A model generated the notes under the pieces. That model did no database searches, was not told where the DNA came from, and saw nothing but the letters and a program-made list of their open reading frames with translations. From contig NZ_JAMWEM010000002.1 of the NCBI RefSeq assembly GCF_024509525.1, forward strand, positions 62,001-126,000: a stretch of 64,000 bases of DNA. The letters run 5' to 3'. Position numbers and translations under genes: made by a program. Below, piece by piece: positions 46,372 through 56,458 of the stretch (its first letter is position 1; each line of letters begins with the position of its first letter). The stretch is from Streptococcus suis (GTDB taxonomy: Bacteria > Bacillota > Bacilli > Lactobacillales > Streptococcaceae).

Positions 46372-47200
46372 AATTTAGTTTGAATTGCTGCAAATGCTCC
46401 AGCAAATGCAGGTGACCTTTACGCTGTTCCTGCAAGCGAGCAATCAAGGCGTCTATCTGCTCGATTTCAGTAGTCAAGGTCAATTCCATATCCGACTGAA
46501 GACGGCTAACCGAAAGACTTTCTACATCACTGACACTCGTCACTTTCATAATAGAGGTTCGTTCTTTCGTAACTATTTGAGTCTGTAGAGGTTCTTCCTC
46601 TTCAGGTAAAATTGATGTTTCAGCTACAACTTCCTTAGTTTCAGCTTTTGCCGCTACTTTTTCAGGCTTCGGTTGAGCCACATGATGAAAAATAGAATCC
46701 TCCTCTTCTGGTGAGGGTTCTGGAGAGGTTTGAGTCTGAAGTGGTTCTTCTTCCTCTTCAGGTGCTTCAACCTCTAGAGATTCGTCTTCGGTATCTTGAG
46801 GAGGAAGGGCGCTCTCTTCCAGTATACTTTCTAAATCCAGATGACCTACTTTATCTTTGTCTACTACGACTTCAGAAACTTCCTGAATTGGTTCAGGGAT
46901 TGCTTCAGGAATAGCTTTTTCTTTCTTACGGCCAAAAATACTGCTAAAGAATGACTTGCGGGGCTTGGGTTTGGCATAGCCAAAATCGGCCAACAGTTCG
47001 TCAATTGTTTCTTGAAACGGGAAGCTGATGCTGGTTTTCTGAAGCAATTCTCCCTGTTCGCTTAGGTAAAAAATGTCCCAGTCTTCTTTTTGATCCAAAG
47101 GATTGCGACGAGCATTTAAATGCTCTAACTCAGCCAACAAGTCATCCCGACTGTCAACTTCCCAGGAGCGATAGTTCAAACTGTTTTGAACCTTATACAT
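46370..47200 (-). CDS. Acidic Pro/Glu-rich ICE protein
   Basis: 276 residues in two parts: a globular N-terminus (1-~75) and a long acidic, proline/glutamate-rich middle (about 90-210) with repeated EEEEPLQTQ and PEPSPEEE, then a coiled coil (about 235-275). The RKSFFSSIFGRKKEK at 82-95 is basic. I do not recognise the family; it could be a scaffold or tether for the conjugation machine. The stop overlaps the hairpin at 46346-46371, and its start overlaps the next small gene by 8 bases. Confidence 0.7.
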   Translation of the reverse strand: MYKVQNSLNYRSWEVDSRDDLLAELEHLNARRNPLDQKEDWDIFYLSEQGELLQKTSISFPFQETIDELLADFGYAKPKPRKSFFSSIFGRKKEKAIPEAIPEPIQEVSEVVVDKDKVGHLDLESILEESALPPQDTEDESLEVEAPEEEEEPLQTQTSPEPSPEEEDSIFHHVAQPKPEKVAAKAETKEVVAETSILPEEEEPLQTQIVTKERTSIMKVTSVSDVESLSVSRLQSDMELTLTTEIEQIDALIARLQEQRKGHLHLLEHLQQFKLN

Positions 47201-47408
47201 GACTATTTCCTCCTAACAATTCCTTCAACTCTTCAAAGCTAAGATTATGTTCGATACAGAGAGCCTGGAAGCGTTCTGTTTCCAAGAAGTGTATTTCCTT
47301 CTCCAACTCCTGTATCTCCGCTGTAAGTTTGTCACGTCGCTCAAGCAACGTTTCCTTTTTAGTGGTCTTAGCTTGTAATTTCTGTTCAATCTGATTCATC
47401 TTACTCAT
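47193..47408 (-). CDS. Small coiled-coil ICE protein
   Basis: A 71-residue protein that is almost wholly coiled-coil (MNQIEQKLQAKTTKKETLL onward) with a short C-terminal tail. It overlaps the 276-residue gene by 8 bases. Similar coiled-coil genes are seen in this position in related ICEs; function unknown. Confidence 0.7.
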   Translation of the reverse strand: MSKMNQIEQKLQAKTTKKETLLERRDKLTAEIQELEKEIHFLETERFQALCIEHNLSFEELKELLGGNSHV

Positions 47409-47423
47409 TTACTTACTTTCTCC

Positions 47424-48065
47424 TTATTCAGATGATGATGTAGTAGTGCTGGCATCTGTTGAAGATGCTGGCACCAGGTCACTATAGGTCCCTGTCGCAG
47501 TTCCGAGATTATCAGTCAAGACGATATTATCCATCTGATTGACTTTTAGACCATCTGCTGTCTCTACATAACTCAATCGAATGGTAACGGTCGTATCTTG
47601 AGAGTAGGAAGTGCCATCTCGGTTATCTTTTTCCTCAAGCACTACGTATGAATAACGCACTTCTACAAGAACTGTTTTGTTAGTTTCGTCAACGTAGATT
47701 TTTGCGGATTCAAACACTTGGTCAACGATATAGCCCTTATAGGATTGTTGCAGAGGTTTATCTTCTAACTCTACCGTTGAATTGTAAAGGCTGTCGGTCA
47801 TAAAGGGTTTGTAGCGCTTTCTGTTCTCTTCCAAGTCTTTCCTAGTATAGTAGGCAATCAGGAAATCCTCTATCTGTTCTCGGGTCAAAGCCTCATCCTT
47901 AGCGGAAGAAGGGGTGGTAGAAGGGATTGTTTTCGTTGTTTGATTCGTAGTTTGTTTGGCTTTTTGAGTAATGGCTGCCGTCCCAAAGCCTAGCCCAAAT
48001 ACGAGGACTAGGGCTAGGATTGCCAGCACAACCTTAAATAGTTTAATAAGGGATTGATTGTACAT
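47424..48065 (-). CDS. VirB8/TcpC-like conjugation protein
   Basis: A 213-residue, single-span membrane protein: cytoplasmic 1-10, hydrophobic at about 12-32, a Thr/Ser-rich linker, and an extracellular NTF2-like domain (about 65-195) that is characteristic of VirB8/TcpC-like channel components. The C-terminal Thr/Ser tail is disordered. The position after the lysozyme protein fits the T4SS order. No catalytic residue is expected; the match rests on length, topology and context. Confidence 0.75.
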   Translation of the reverse strand: MYNQSLIKLFKVVLAILALVLVFGLGFGTAAITQKAKQTTNQTTKTIPSTTPSSAKDEALTREQIEDFLIAYYTRKDLEENRKRYKPFMTDSLYNSTVELEDKPLQQSYKGYIVDQVFESAKIYVDETNKTVLVEVRYSYVVLEEKDNRDGTSYSQDTTVTIRLSYVETADGLKVNQMDNIVLTDNLGTATGTYSDLVPASSTDASTTTSSSE

Positions 48066-48083
48066 AATGTTCCTTTCTTTATC

Positions 48084-50663
48084 TTATGGTTTAATAAAGT
48101 ACATACCTGGTTGGTAGCGAAGTGTACGGTAGCTTACACTATAATTTGTCATCTCACTAACTAAAAAGCTTCCATCTGCATTGACATATTCCACAAAGGA
48201 CACGTGACCGTAAGTAGGGTCAGCTCCTGCCACTCCTGGCGCAAAAGCGACAGCTGTTTTTATTGCTGGAGACGTCGATACCTGATAACCTTGACCTGGA
48301 GCCGTAAATGGCCAAGTGTTCGCATTTCCTAAATATGGATAGATGAAGGTTCCTAGTTGAGCAAATCGATTATAGACGTACCATGTACAGTTTCCGAGGG
48401 CATAAGCGTTACCAGGATAGCCTGCACCTGGAGTGATTGCCTGCGCAGAAATAGCTGGAAAAGTCACCTTCCCTTGATATTCTGGAGGTAGTGTTGTGCT
48501 AGAGGTACCTAACTGACCACCGCCTGATAACATACCGTTGAGATAGTTTTCCCACTTCTGTGCGGCCTGTTGACGTGCCAACAACTTGTCTCCTTGATTT
48601 CCTTCCCAATTATTCAAGAAATACTCTGCCCAAGAAGCAGACGTCCCGTCCGTAGCAGTTAGGACTTGTCGAAGAATGGTTTGATAAGCTGGACTGTCTC
48701 CATTGAGCATAAAATCAAGTTGCAATTCCAAATCATACCACTTCTTACCTTTAGAGGCGGCATAGTTTAGTAACAGGGTGTGACGTGTGGATCCGTCCAT
48801 CGTGTCTGTAAATTGACCCATACCAAGGCCCCGATGGATGATATTCGGATGAGCCCCTGCATAAATCTGAGGTCCATTCATACTGAGCCAAGCCGGGTCA
48901 TCCCAAGAGAGTGGACTAGCGCCGATGGGAGGTGGTAAATAGTCCCCTTCTGCCCGTTTGGGATTGAGGCTATTTTCAATTTCCCAGTTACCAAGAGCAG
49001 CTGACAAACCTTTTACAGTCATACCAGGTACTGTTTTCTTGAAGTAGTTGTAAATGGCTAGAGCTCGTTGCGCCATGTCGCTGTCTACATTAGCTGTTTT
49101 AACTTGAGTAGATTGTTTGTAGGTTACAGATTTAAAGTAGAAACCTGGATTAACATAGAACCACTTCTCTTTAGGGTCAGGGAACCAATTTAAGATTGTC
49201 GATTTTGGCGTATATGTCAATTTTTTCTGGTAGGCAATTTCTTGGCCTGACGAAGAACTGGTCCGTCCAATGAATAGACCTGATGCAACTTCGTCTTTGT
49301 CATCAACCTGGATTTCATTCACGTCGTAGAAGGTAAATTTTGCATCATGTCCTTTAATGGTGACAGTCTTATCCTTGACTTCAACAGTCCCATCAATAGG
49401 GGCAAAGAGTGCTTGACCAGTACCTATTTCAAGCTTGGTCTTCTTGTATATATCGTCATCATCTGTGCTGGTGTAACCAAATCGTTTGGATATTTTCAAG
49501 GGTTCTTCATAGAGAGAATCCTCTTCCTTGTAGAATGGATTCTCTAGTTCTAGCAAATAGGCAAATTTTCCCACCTCTTCTTTGGCTTCAAGTAGCTCTT
49601 TGTATTCCTCTTGCTCGTCCTCTTTTAGATAATAGTCTGTTTCGGTATCCGTATAGAGCTCTTCCATTGTCTTGAAGTGCGTTATATCTTCGTTTAGGGC
49701 AGACCACAAGTTTTCCAGATACTTGGTTCCGTTTCCTTGATCCACAAAATTCCCTTTTGGGTTAATGTTGAACTTGTCATGGATTTCATCATATCGGTAG
49801 TTGATATACAAGAGCGGGTCTTCCCAGTTGGTCCAATAGTCAACCGTATCATCTGACTTCTCTCGGTCTAGTTTGGTCTGATAGAGATAGGTTTCATTCA
49901 GGTTGTACTCATCCTGAATCGGTACCCCTTGCCCTGAGACCGCTATGATAATGATGAGAAAAAAGAGAACTCCAAGCAATATCCAACCGATAGGACCTGA
50001 CCTGACGACCAATGAAGCAACCTGTTTTGTAGCTTGGGCAACTGCTTTCGTAAAGGCTTTACCAACCTTTTTGGAAGCAGTTTTTGTAGCCCGATTCACG
50101 TTTTTCCGATAAGGCTTGGCCTTCTTTATAGCAGTTGCTTTTAATTGCTTGGTACTGGACTTTTCATAATTTAGGGCCTTTGACTTAACCGTATTTGTTA
50201 AAGGTTTTGTGGCATGTGACAGACGTTGAAGGTTATATTTTGTTCCCTGGACTTTTTGTTTCACTTGATATAGTTCTGTAAAATTCTCTTCTTGCGCCAT
50301 GGCATCGTCCAGCGCTCGTCCAGCTTCCTGTTTTACTCGATACGCCAATCGTTCTTTCATCCGACTTGGTTTTCTGGTTTGAGTAAAAGCGGATTGAGTA
50401 ACTCTTTCCTGGGCTAAATGTGAGGTTTTAGCCTTTCTAACCTTTTGACTAGTCTTTGATTCCCTTATCTTTGCGGTCTGATGATGCTTCTGAACAGCCT
50501 CCACAACACCCTTTCTAACCTTTTGACTAGTCTTTGATTCCCCTATCTTTGCGGTCTGATGATGCTTCTGAACAGCCTCCACAACACCCTTTCGAACCGA
50601 TTGGTAGTCTTTGTCAGTCTTTTTTGAGACAAGATGGTTTGGGATATTCTTCTCTTTCGTCAT
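48084..50663 (-). CDS. Conjugation wall hydrolase: tail-tip lysozyme plus CHAP domain
   Basis: An 859-residue, membrane-anchored hydrolase that opens peptidoglycan for the transfer channel. The basic N-terminus holds a tandem 26-residue repeat (VRKGVVEAVQKHHQTAKI, 50433-50588 in DNA) and one transmembrane segment near residues 225-245. A lysozyme-like domain (LSAALGNWEIENSLNP, GLGMGQF) follows at about 550-700, and a C-terminal CHAP amidase domain has the Cys (GNCTWYVYNRF) and His (GHVSFVEYV). ATG 50663 follows GGAG. It is between VirB4 and the VirB8-like gene. Confidence 0.88.
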   Translation of the reverse strand: MTKEKNIPNHLVSKKTDKDYQSVRKGVVEAVQKHHQTAKIGESKTSQKVRKGVVEAVQKHHQTAKIRESKTSQKVRKAKTSHLAQERVTQSAFTQTRKPSRMKERLAYRVKQEAGRALDDAMAQEENFTELYQVKQKVQGTKYNLQRLSHATKPLTNTVKSKALNYEKSSTKQLKATAIKKAKPYRKNVNRATKTASKKVGKAFTKAVAQATKQVASLVVRSGPIGWILLGVLFFLIIIIAVSGQGVPIQDEYNLNETYLYQTKLDREKSDDTVDYWTNWEDPLLYINYRYDEIHDKFNINPKGNFVDQGNGTKYLENLWSALNEDITHFKTMEELYTDTETDYYLKEDEQEEYKELLEAKEEVGKFAYLLELENPFYKEEDSLYEEPLKISKRFGYTSTDDDDIYKKTKLEIGTGQALFAPIDGTVEVKDKTVTIKGHDAKFTFYDVNEIQVDDKDEVASGLFIGRTSSSSGQEIAYQKKLTYTPKSTILNWFPDPKEKWFYVNPGFYFKSVTYKQSTQVKTANVDSDMAQRALAIYNYFKKTVPGMTVKGLSAALGNWEIENSLNPKRAEGDYLPPPIGASPLSWDDPAWLSMNGPQIYAGAHPNIIHRGLGMGQFTDTMDGSTRHTLLLNYAASKGKKWYDLELQLDFMLNGDSPAYQTILRQVLTATDGTSASWAEYFLNNWEGNQGDKLLARQQAAQKWENYLNGMLSGGGQLGTSSTTLPPEYQGKVTFPAISAQAITPGAGYPGNAYALGNCTWYVYNRFAQLGTFIYPYLGNANTWPFTAPGQGYQVSTSPAIKTAVAFAPGVAGADPTYGHVSFVEYVNADGSFLVSEMTNYSVSYRTLRYQPGMYFIKP
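50433..50588. repeat. 78-bp tandem duplication within the wall-hydrolase gene
   Basis: Two adjacent 78-bp copies beginning at 50433 and 50511 (minus-strand start side) encode the repeated 26-residue N-terminal unit; they differ at very few bases, which suggests recent duplication. Confidence 0.7.
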
Positions 50664-50675
50664 CACTTCTCCTCC

Positions 50676-51554
50676 CTAGGCATCTGTCGCTATCAACTGA
50701 TAGAGCTTACTTTCTTCCGGGATTGGATTTTCGAATGGTACGATCGCATCACCTGCCACAATCAAGCCTGTCCCTTTGTCTTTTGGGCGCTCGATGTAAC
50801 GTGCCTGGTGCTCTGTCAATTTGACGATACGCTTGACTTCCTGAAGAGCTAACCCTTCCAGCTTCAAAAGGACCTTGAATTGACTATTCCCTAGAAGCTT
50901 TCGTCCTTGTGGTGAGCCTGTGAGGGTTTCGGGCATCTGAGTGATTCCTGTTGGAATACAGCCGTATTTCCGAATACGTGACCACATATGATTGAAGTAA
51001 GTCGCTTGTAACTCTTCTTCAAAGTATAGCTGGAGTTCATCATAGTAGAGCCAAATCGTGATACCCTCATCTCTGGCATTGACAACCTGATTCCAGATAA
51101 AGTCCTGAAGCACCATCATCGCAAATCGCTTGAGATTTCCCGATAGACGTTTGAGGTTGAAGATAATGAAACGACTGTTCAAGTTAATGTTGGTAGCCTT
51201 CGAGAAAATATCATAGCTACCAACCGTGTAAATTTCCAGTTTGAGTGCTAATTGTTGGGCAGCAGGCTCTGGCTGTTCCTTCAGCAAGGTGTGCCATTCC
51301 TTCAAGGTTGGCTTCTCATATCGCTGATACACTTCCTTGGTCACACGGTCAACCAAAGACACTGCTTCGTCGCCAAATTCATCCAAGAGTGTCCCAAATA
51401 GGCTGACAAGAAGGTTGGATTTATCACCCTCAGGGTCACGGTCTCCTGTTTGGAGCTTTTCCTTATCAGGAATATCCAAGAGGTTGAAACAAGTATCACT
51501 ACCTACGGCTACGTCGATGATTTCTGCTCCAAACTCACGTCCGATATCAGAGTA
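50676..51554 (-). CDS. virB4: VirB4-like conjugation ATPase, 3' exon
   Basis: This is the C-terminal 292 codons of VirB4, starting at TAC (YSDIGREFG) right after the group II intron. The Walker B region is VWLYYDELQLYFEE-like (WLYYDELQL), then RIRKYGCIPTGITQMPETL. The final ~80 residues are normal in family pattern. A longer open frame to 51821 reads into the intron and is not coding. With the 5' exon (53867-55360) it makes 790 residues in frame. Confidence 0.88.
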   Translation of the reverse strand, partial: YSDIGREFGAEIIDVAVGSDTCFNLLDIPDKEKLQTGDRDPEGDKSNLLVSLFGTLLDEFGDEAVSLVDRVTKEVYQRYEKPTLKEWHTLLKEQPEPAAQQLALKLEIYTVGSYDIFSKATNINLNSRFIIFNLKRLSGNLKRFAMMVLQDFIWNQVVNARDEGITIWLYYDELQLYFEEELQATYFNHMWSRIRKYGCIPTGITQMPETLTGSPQGRKLLGNSQFKVLLKLEGLALQEVKRIVKLTEHQARYIERPKDKGTGLIVAGDAIVPFENPIPEESKLYQLIATDA

Positions 51555-53866
51555 GTCGAGTAGGTTAGTGGTATTACTACCACCTTCCTCTCTAAGAACC
51601 GTACGTGAGAGTTTCCCCTCATACGGCTCAAGCATTTCATCACTCTTTCGAGCGGCTCTCAATAAATAATCGCTGACAGTAGCTATGCACATAAGCCATA
51701 TTATCAACTTCTTCCACACCTCCCTTTGATTTTGGAACTTTAAAGAAAATTTCTCTATCTTCTCCAAGTTCCATCGGGAGTCCACAGTGATGACAGCGTC
51801 CGTCTTGTTTCTTCCAAACAAGTTTAAAACGACCTGTCAACCGTTTCATACCATGATTAAAGGTTCGTTGAGCAAAATAGTCTATATCCAAGTAAGGATT
51901 GGCATTTTCTCTGACTTTTGTATGTCTGACGATAGCAGTATGGTCAACTCGAATGAGTTCTTTATCGCCTGAAGCGAATACCCAACTTCGATTGCCTCTT
52001 CTATGCCAATACTTGGTCGAAACCCACCACTGGCCTTTCTTTGGATGACGACGTTTTGCCCATCGCCACAATAATTCGTATAAATGATAGTCCAGATAGG
52101 AGAAGGCTTCACTAGCACACACGGATTGGTGGTAGTTTGTCCATCCTCTTATCTGTTGATTTAGTTTCATGATTAAGACTTCTTGCTCCCATGCTTTTCC
52201 TCGCTTGAGGATGGTTTCTGAGAATTTACCAATAACAGTTTGAATAGAATTCTTAGATGGTTTTACAATCAATTTCCCCTTGTACTTCCGAAAATTCCAA
52301 CCAAGTAGGTCGAAACCATCGTTGATATGAGTTACCAATGTCTTTTCCTCTGACAGCTCTAAACCTCGTCCAAGCAGAAACTCTCTAATCAATTCTTTAG
52401 CCTCTAATGCAATTTCTTGTGTCGCAGCTGTGACAATAAAATCATCCGCATAACGGACAAGATTGACCTTATGGCTATTTTTGAATCGAAGGTCGATTTT
52501 TCCTAAACGATTGGTATGAAATCTATCTGATAAGACTTGTTGTAATCCATCGAGTGCCATATTGGCAAGGATAGGCGAAATGATACCGCCTTGTGGCGTG
52601 CCGTCTTCCGTTGGGAATAACTCACCCTTGAACACAAAACCTGCTTTAAGGAATTGTTTTAAGATAGATTTATCCATCGGAATGTTCTCTAAGAGCCAGT
52701 CATGACTGATGTTGTCAAAACAGCCTTTGATGTCGCCTTCTAAAATCCACTGAGGAGAAGCTTTCTGTGATAGTGCTGTGAAGATATATTCACAAGCATC
52801 TTGACAGCTTCTTCCTTTTCGGAAGCCGAATGATTTAGTATCCGCAGTTGTCTCTGCGACAGGCTCTAGTGCTAAAGCATAGAGTGCCTGCATGGCTCTG
52901 TCATACATAGTCGGAATCCCTAATGGACGTTTCTTCTTTTTCCCCTTTTTGTCGATGTAAACCCGTCTTAACGGACTTGCTTTGTAGCCTTTGTCCGTTA
53001 GGGACAGGAGAGCTTCCATCTTTTGAGCAGGTGTCGTCCATAGTTCACCATCTATACCAGCTGTTTTCTTGCCTTTGTTAGTCGTTACTCGACGAACGGC
53101 AAGTGCCTTGGCATAGAACGAATGGGTTAGTAAATATTGAAGTCTCTTCACTGTGTTAGTGTGTTTGGCTTGAGTAGCCTTGACAATCCTGATTTGTAGC
53201 CTATTCACTTCTTGTTCTGCTCTCTTCCAATCAATGCTTTTCCATTGTTTCGCAAGCAGTTGCTTGTGTGATAACTTCTCAGCTGGTGCTGTCGTTGAAT
53301 GTTTATCATTCATAGGTTTACCTCCATTTTTGTCATGAAATACCATAGGATAAGTCTGCACCCTTTCAGGTCAGGGCAAAGTTTGAACCCCTATCTCCTA
53401 CCATTACAGTTGGAGCATTCGCTTTTTATCCTTTCCTCTACCCTCTGTATCGTCTATCCCTCTTACGAGTTCAATACCTTCTATCGATTAAAAGGAATAC
53501 ATAGGGCTTACCAAGTTCCGTGTTATAAATAATTGTAAATACCTTAGGTGCCATCTTTGAGCCGGGAAGAATGTGTCCATTTGTCATCAGGTTATGAAAG
53601 CCCCAATGACCTCCTCCGTACCTTTTTGGTGTAAGTGTATCAGCCTTATTTCACTTAGTCCCTGTAACGACTCTTGCGATGGTTCACGTCTGTTCACCAT
53701 AGTATTCTTATCCTAACAGTCCATCCGATTTTAGGCTATCAGACTTTCCATATTGTCCCACAGGCTTCCCAACATAACCGTTACCAGTCAAGCAGGCTGT
53801 GGTAGGATTACCCCAAATGGATAGAGTAGCTAAACTAGCAATTTATAACACGACTTCTTGTCGCAC
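51555..53866 (-). mobile_element. Group II intron in virB4
   Basis: The intron begins GTGCG (53862-53866) and ends with AC (GAC at 51555-51557). Removing it joins ...GATGAA to TACTCTGAT, an in-frame DPEDE-YSDIG that is continuous VirB4 sequence. Domain V is recognisable near 51600 (GAGCCGTATGAGGGGAAACT and the complementary CTCTCACGTACGGTTC), followed by a domain VI stem. The 2312-bp intron carries the LtrA-type protein in its 3' half and about 550 bases of structured RNA without a gene in its 5' part (53314-53866). Confidence 0.92.
51640..53313 (-). CDS. ltrA: Group II intron reverse transcriptase/maturase (LtrA-type, with HNH)
   Basis: A 557-residue protein that assists splicing and retromobility of its intron. 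The reverse transcriptase blocks are present: RPLGIPTMYDRAMQ, GDIKGCFDNI, GTPQGGIISPIL, and the catalytic YADD. The maturase domain X and a C-terminal HNH-like endonuclease (CHHCGLP...KGG...NMAYVHSYCQ) follow. It starts at ATG 53313 after ATGGAGG; a frame to 53361 is not needed. Apparently intact, so splicing and mobility may be active. Confidence 0.9.
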   Translation of the reverse strand: MNDKHSTTAPAEKLSHKQLLAKQWKSIDWKRAEQEVNRLQIRIVKATQAKHTNTVKRLQYLLTHSFYAKALAVRRVTTNKGKKTAGIDGELWTTPAQKMEALLSLTDKGYKASPLRRVYIDKKGKKKKRPLGIPTMYDRAMQALYALALEPVAETTADTKSFGFRKGRSCQDACEYIFTALSQKASPQWILEGDIKGCFDNISHDWLLENIPMDKSILKQFLKAGFVFKGELFPTEDGTPQGGIISPILANMALDGLQQVLSDRFHTNRLGKIDLRFKNSHKVNLVRYADDFIVTAATQEIALEAKELIREFLLGRGLELSEEKTLVTHINDGFDLLGWNFRKYKGKLIVKPSKNSIQTVIGKFSETILKRGKAWEQEVLIMKLNQQIRGWTNYHQSVCASEAFSYLDYHLYELLWRWAKRRHPKKGQWWVSTKYWHRRGNRSWVFASGDKELIRVDHTAIVRHTKVRENANPYLDIDYFAQRTFNHGMKRLTGRFKLVWKKQDGRCHHCGLPMELGEDREIFFKVPKSKGGVEEVDNMAYVHSYCQRLFIESRSKE

Positions 53867-55360
53867 TTCATCTTCAGGGTCAATGATAATGACCTTATCA
53901 CGCTTATACTTGAGCAAGGTCGAGATAATCTCATTCTTAGCCGTCACAGACTTCCCTGACCCTGAGCCTCCCAAGATAATGCCTGAAGGTGTGTTTAAGT
54001 CTTTCTTACGGTCAATAGCAATCATGTTATTTGAAGCCTGGTTCTGCCCGTAATAACGAGCTGTCGGACTCTTAGAAATATAGTCAATCGATGCAAACGG
54101 AACCTGAGTCGCTAGGTTAGCTGTCGTCATGCTCCTGGGAAACACCTTGTTAATGCGGATATTCTGTTCTAAATCTAGATAATTGAGACCAATCGGCAAG
54201 ATGGTATTGAGGGCATCATCTTGATGATAGTAAATATCTGAGAAACGGACACCTGCTTTCCGTCCAGCACGTTCTAACTTGTTCTGATTGAGTTTAAGGT
54301 CTTCGTAGTTGTCGGCACTAAAATAGACAGCCATGAAACCTCTAAAGACCTTCTGATCAAATTCCTTAATTTCTTTCCGCCACTTCCCTGCTTCTGTAAA
54401 ATCTTCTGAAGCCTGGCTGTTGGATACAAAATCGGAAGAAACATAGGATTGAGCTGCACGCTTGACCGCTCGTATCTGTTCAACGTTTGCAATCTGTTGA
54501 GACTCTTCAATATCTTCCAGAATGTCTGCCGTGTCATAGACCTTTCCATGTATTGAAATAGCCACTTCAATGCCTGCCGATGTCAGCTCTCGAATCAAGT
54601 CATCTTCCATGGATTTTGGATAGTGCTTAATATACATGACCTTGTGAGGACGGGTATTGATTTCAAAGTCGTTGCGATTAAACTCAATAATATCTGGAGC
54701 AATAAAGGACTTACTGGTTAAACCAGTGATACGCAAATCATTGTACGAATAAGGCAGGTTATCTTCCCCTAAAAGCAAGGTTGAGAAGACGTTGAGACGG
54801 TCCATAGCGTTCAGTGGTGTAAAGGATACATCAACTGATTTATAGATATTTTCTAGCGTGACACCAACATCCTGTAGATACAATTGAGCCTGTTTGCGAT
54901 TTTCAGCTTCTTGGCAAATCGTGATGTATTTTTCTACTTCAAAGTTATTGGCATTAACAGCAAATCGTTCCTGAATCCGCTCATTCGTTTCCATACGATA
55001 ATCGTCGAATCCATCTCCTTCTGGAGTGTAGAGGACTTGTTCCAACACATCCTCACTCACTCGCTTATTGATAATCAGCATCTGCATGGTAGAGCCTGTA
55101 TCAATGGCATTGTAGGCTTTAGCGTGTGTTTCAACCAATGCCAATTGTTGGTCAAATTCAGCGGTACTATAAGAAGCATCGCCAAGTTTGAATGTCATGG
55201 AATAATGGTTATCCACGACGTGCATAAGCCCTTCCTCAAAAAGGCTTGTGTAGGCTAGTGTGTTTTGAGTTGTTGGCTTGAGCTGTCGTTGCAAACGTTC
55301 AGCCCTCGCTTGTTCCGATTGGGTCAGTTTCTCTGACCGTTTTTTCTTGAAGAAAATCAC
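53867..55360 (-). CDS. virB4: VirB4-like conjugation ATPase, 5' exon
   Basis: The first 498 codons of VirB4, ending at GAA next to the intron. VirB4 is the ATPase that powers the transfer channel. The P-loop GGSGSGKS is at residues 464-471, only 27 residues before the intron. The start (GTG, 55360) overlaps the PrgI gene by 62 bases and has GGAG about 10 bases upstream. The intron-generated reading frame would add a few residues (VRQEVVL) and a stop, so unspliced mRNA yields a non-functional ATPase without Walker B. Confidence 0.88.
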
Positions 55361-55676
55361 CGACAGTATACTCCTTTCTTGTATTTAATTCTGTTTGATA
55401 GATACGTCGCTTAATAAGGACCATAAAATAAAAACGTTCCCGTAGAGAGAATTTCTTATCAAAGCCCAATCCATAAATCACTGTTGGCACTAAGAGTGCT
55501 ACAGCGACTGCTACAACCAGTACATCTGGATATCCATAAAAGAACAAACCTGTAATCAATACGATTGAAGTAATCAACCCTAAGACCAAAACCAAGCCTC
55601 GGGCCGTCAATTGAAAGATAATGGGCTTGTCTTCCTTGATAAAATCATCCAGAAATTCCGAACCTAATTTTTCCAT
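55299..55676 (-). CDS. PrgI/TcpE-like membrane protein
   Basis: The 125-residue protein has two hydrophobic segments at about 25-45 and 50-70, with a soluble C-terminal tail of about 50 residues. The pattern matches PrgI-family T4SS proteins that occur just ahead of VirB4. It overlaps the VirB4 start by 62 bases. Role in the membrane core is inferred from family and position. Confidence 0.78.
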   Translation of the reverse strand: MEKLGSEFLDDFIKEDKPIIFQLTARGLVLVLGLITSIVLITGLFFYGYPDVLVVAVAVALLVPTVIYGLGFDKKFSLRERFYFMVLIKRRIYQTELNTRKEYTVGDFLQEKTVRETDPIGTSEG

Positions 55677-55679
55677 AGT

Positions 55680-56438
55680 TTATACCCCCAGTAATTGACG
55701 CATTTTGCGACTCACTCCCATGATTGTGGCGATATAAATTACACCCTGAACAATGGAAATGATAGCCGAACCATAAACCGCTCCCGTCGCCACTGCTTCG
55801 AATTCTGCTGTGATAATATTCGATGAAAATAATACGGGATAGATGATACCGACAACTGTCAATCCTAGCGCAATAAGAACATATGCAGAGAAATACTTGA
55901 AAAAGTTGATGGCAATAGGACGTGTGGTATTGTTCATCATACAAGCTAACAAAATTGGAGCGATGGCCTTTAGGAAATAGAGTTCCATATAACGCATCAA
56001 ATTAACAATAAAGGTAATTAAATTGGCAATAACTGTAACAGCTCCTCCAATAATATTAAATACCGTCTTAGCAATTACTCCCTTTATACCTCCAAGACTA
56101 AATTTATAACTAAAGTCTTTTACGTCCACGGCATCCACAACTAGATTTGCACCAGCATCGAGCAACCACATAAAACCATCCATAATGTTAGCTGAATTTT
56201 GTACGAGCAGGTAAACTGCGACATACTTAAATGCAATATCTATCCAAAATTTCATAGGCACCTGCTTACCAGTGCTTCGAATCAATTGATTCCATTCCAG
56301 CAATTCAAGCATTAAGAAAATGGATAACAAAATGTTACCTATTACTAAAAGTGCTTTATTTATGGCAATCACAGCCGTATCAACAGATGGATTGTATTCT
56401 GAGAGGGTTTTAAGAAGGGTTGTCACGTCAATATTCAT
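55680..56438 (-). CDS. VirB6/TrbL-like integral membrane protein
   Basis: A 252-residue protein with five to six hydrophobic segments (about 20-40, 60-80, 105-145, 155-180, 185-205, 215-240), the typical VirB6-like inner-membrane subunit of the conjugation channel. It ends 4 bases before the PrgI gene. Similar proteins in Firmicute ICEs are called TrsL or CD1107-like. Assignment rests on topology and order. Confidence 0.78.
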   Translation of the reverse strand: MNIDVTTLLKTLSEYNPSVDTAVIAINKALLVIGNILLSIFLMLELLEWNQLIRSTGKQVPMKFWIDIAFKYVAVYLLVQNSANIMDGFMWLLDAGANLVVDAVDVKDFSYKFSLGGIKGVIAKTVFNIIGGAVTVIANLITFIVNLMRYMELYFLKAIAPILLACMMNNTTRPIAINFFKYFSAYVLIALGLTVVGIIYPVLFSSNIITAEFEAVATGAVYGSAIISIVQGVIYIATIMGVSRKMRQLLGV

Positions 56439-56458
56439 ATTTGACCATTCCTTTCCTC

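Noticed and set aside
51555..51821. N-terminal extension of the VirB4 3' exon
   Set aside because: It reads through domain V/VI and the maturase gene in another frame and has no VirB4 similarity; splicing explains the start at 51554.
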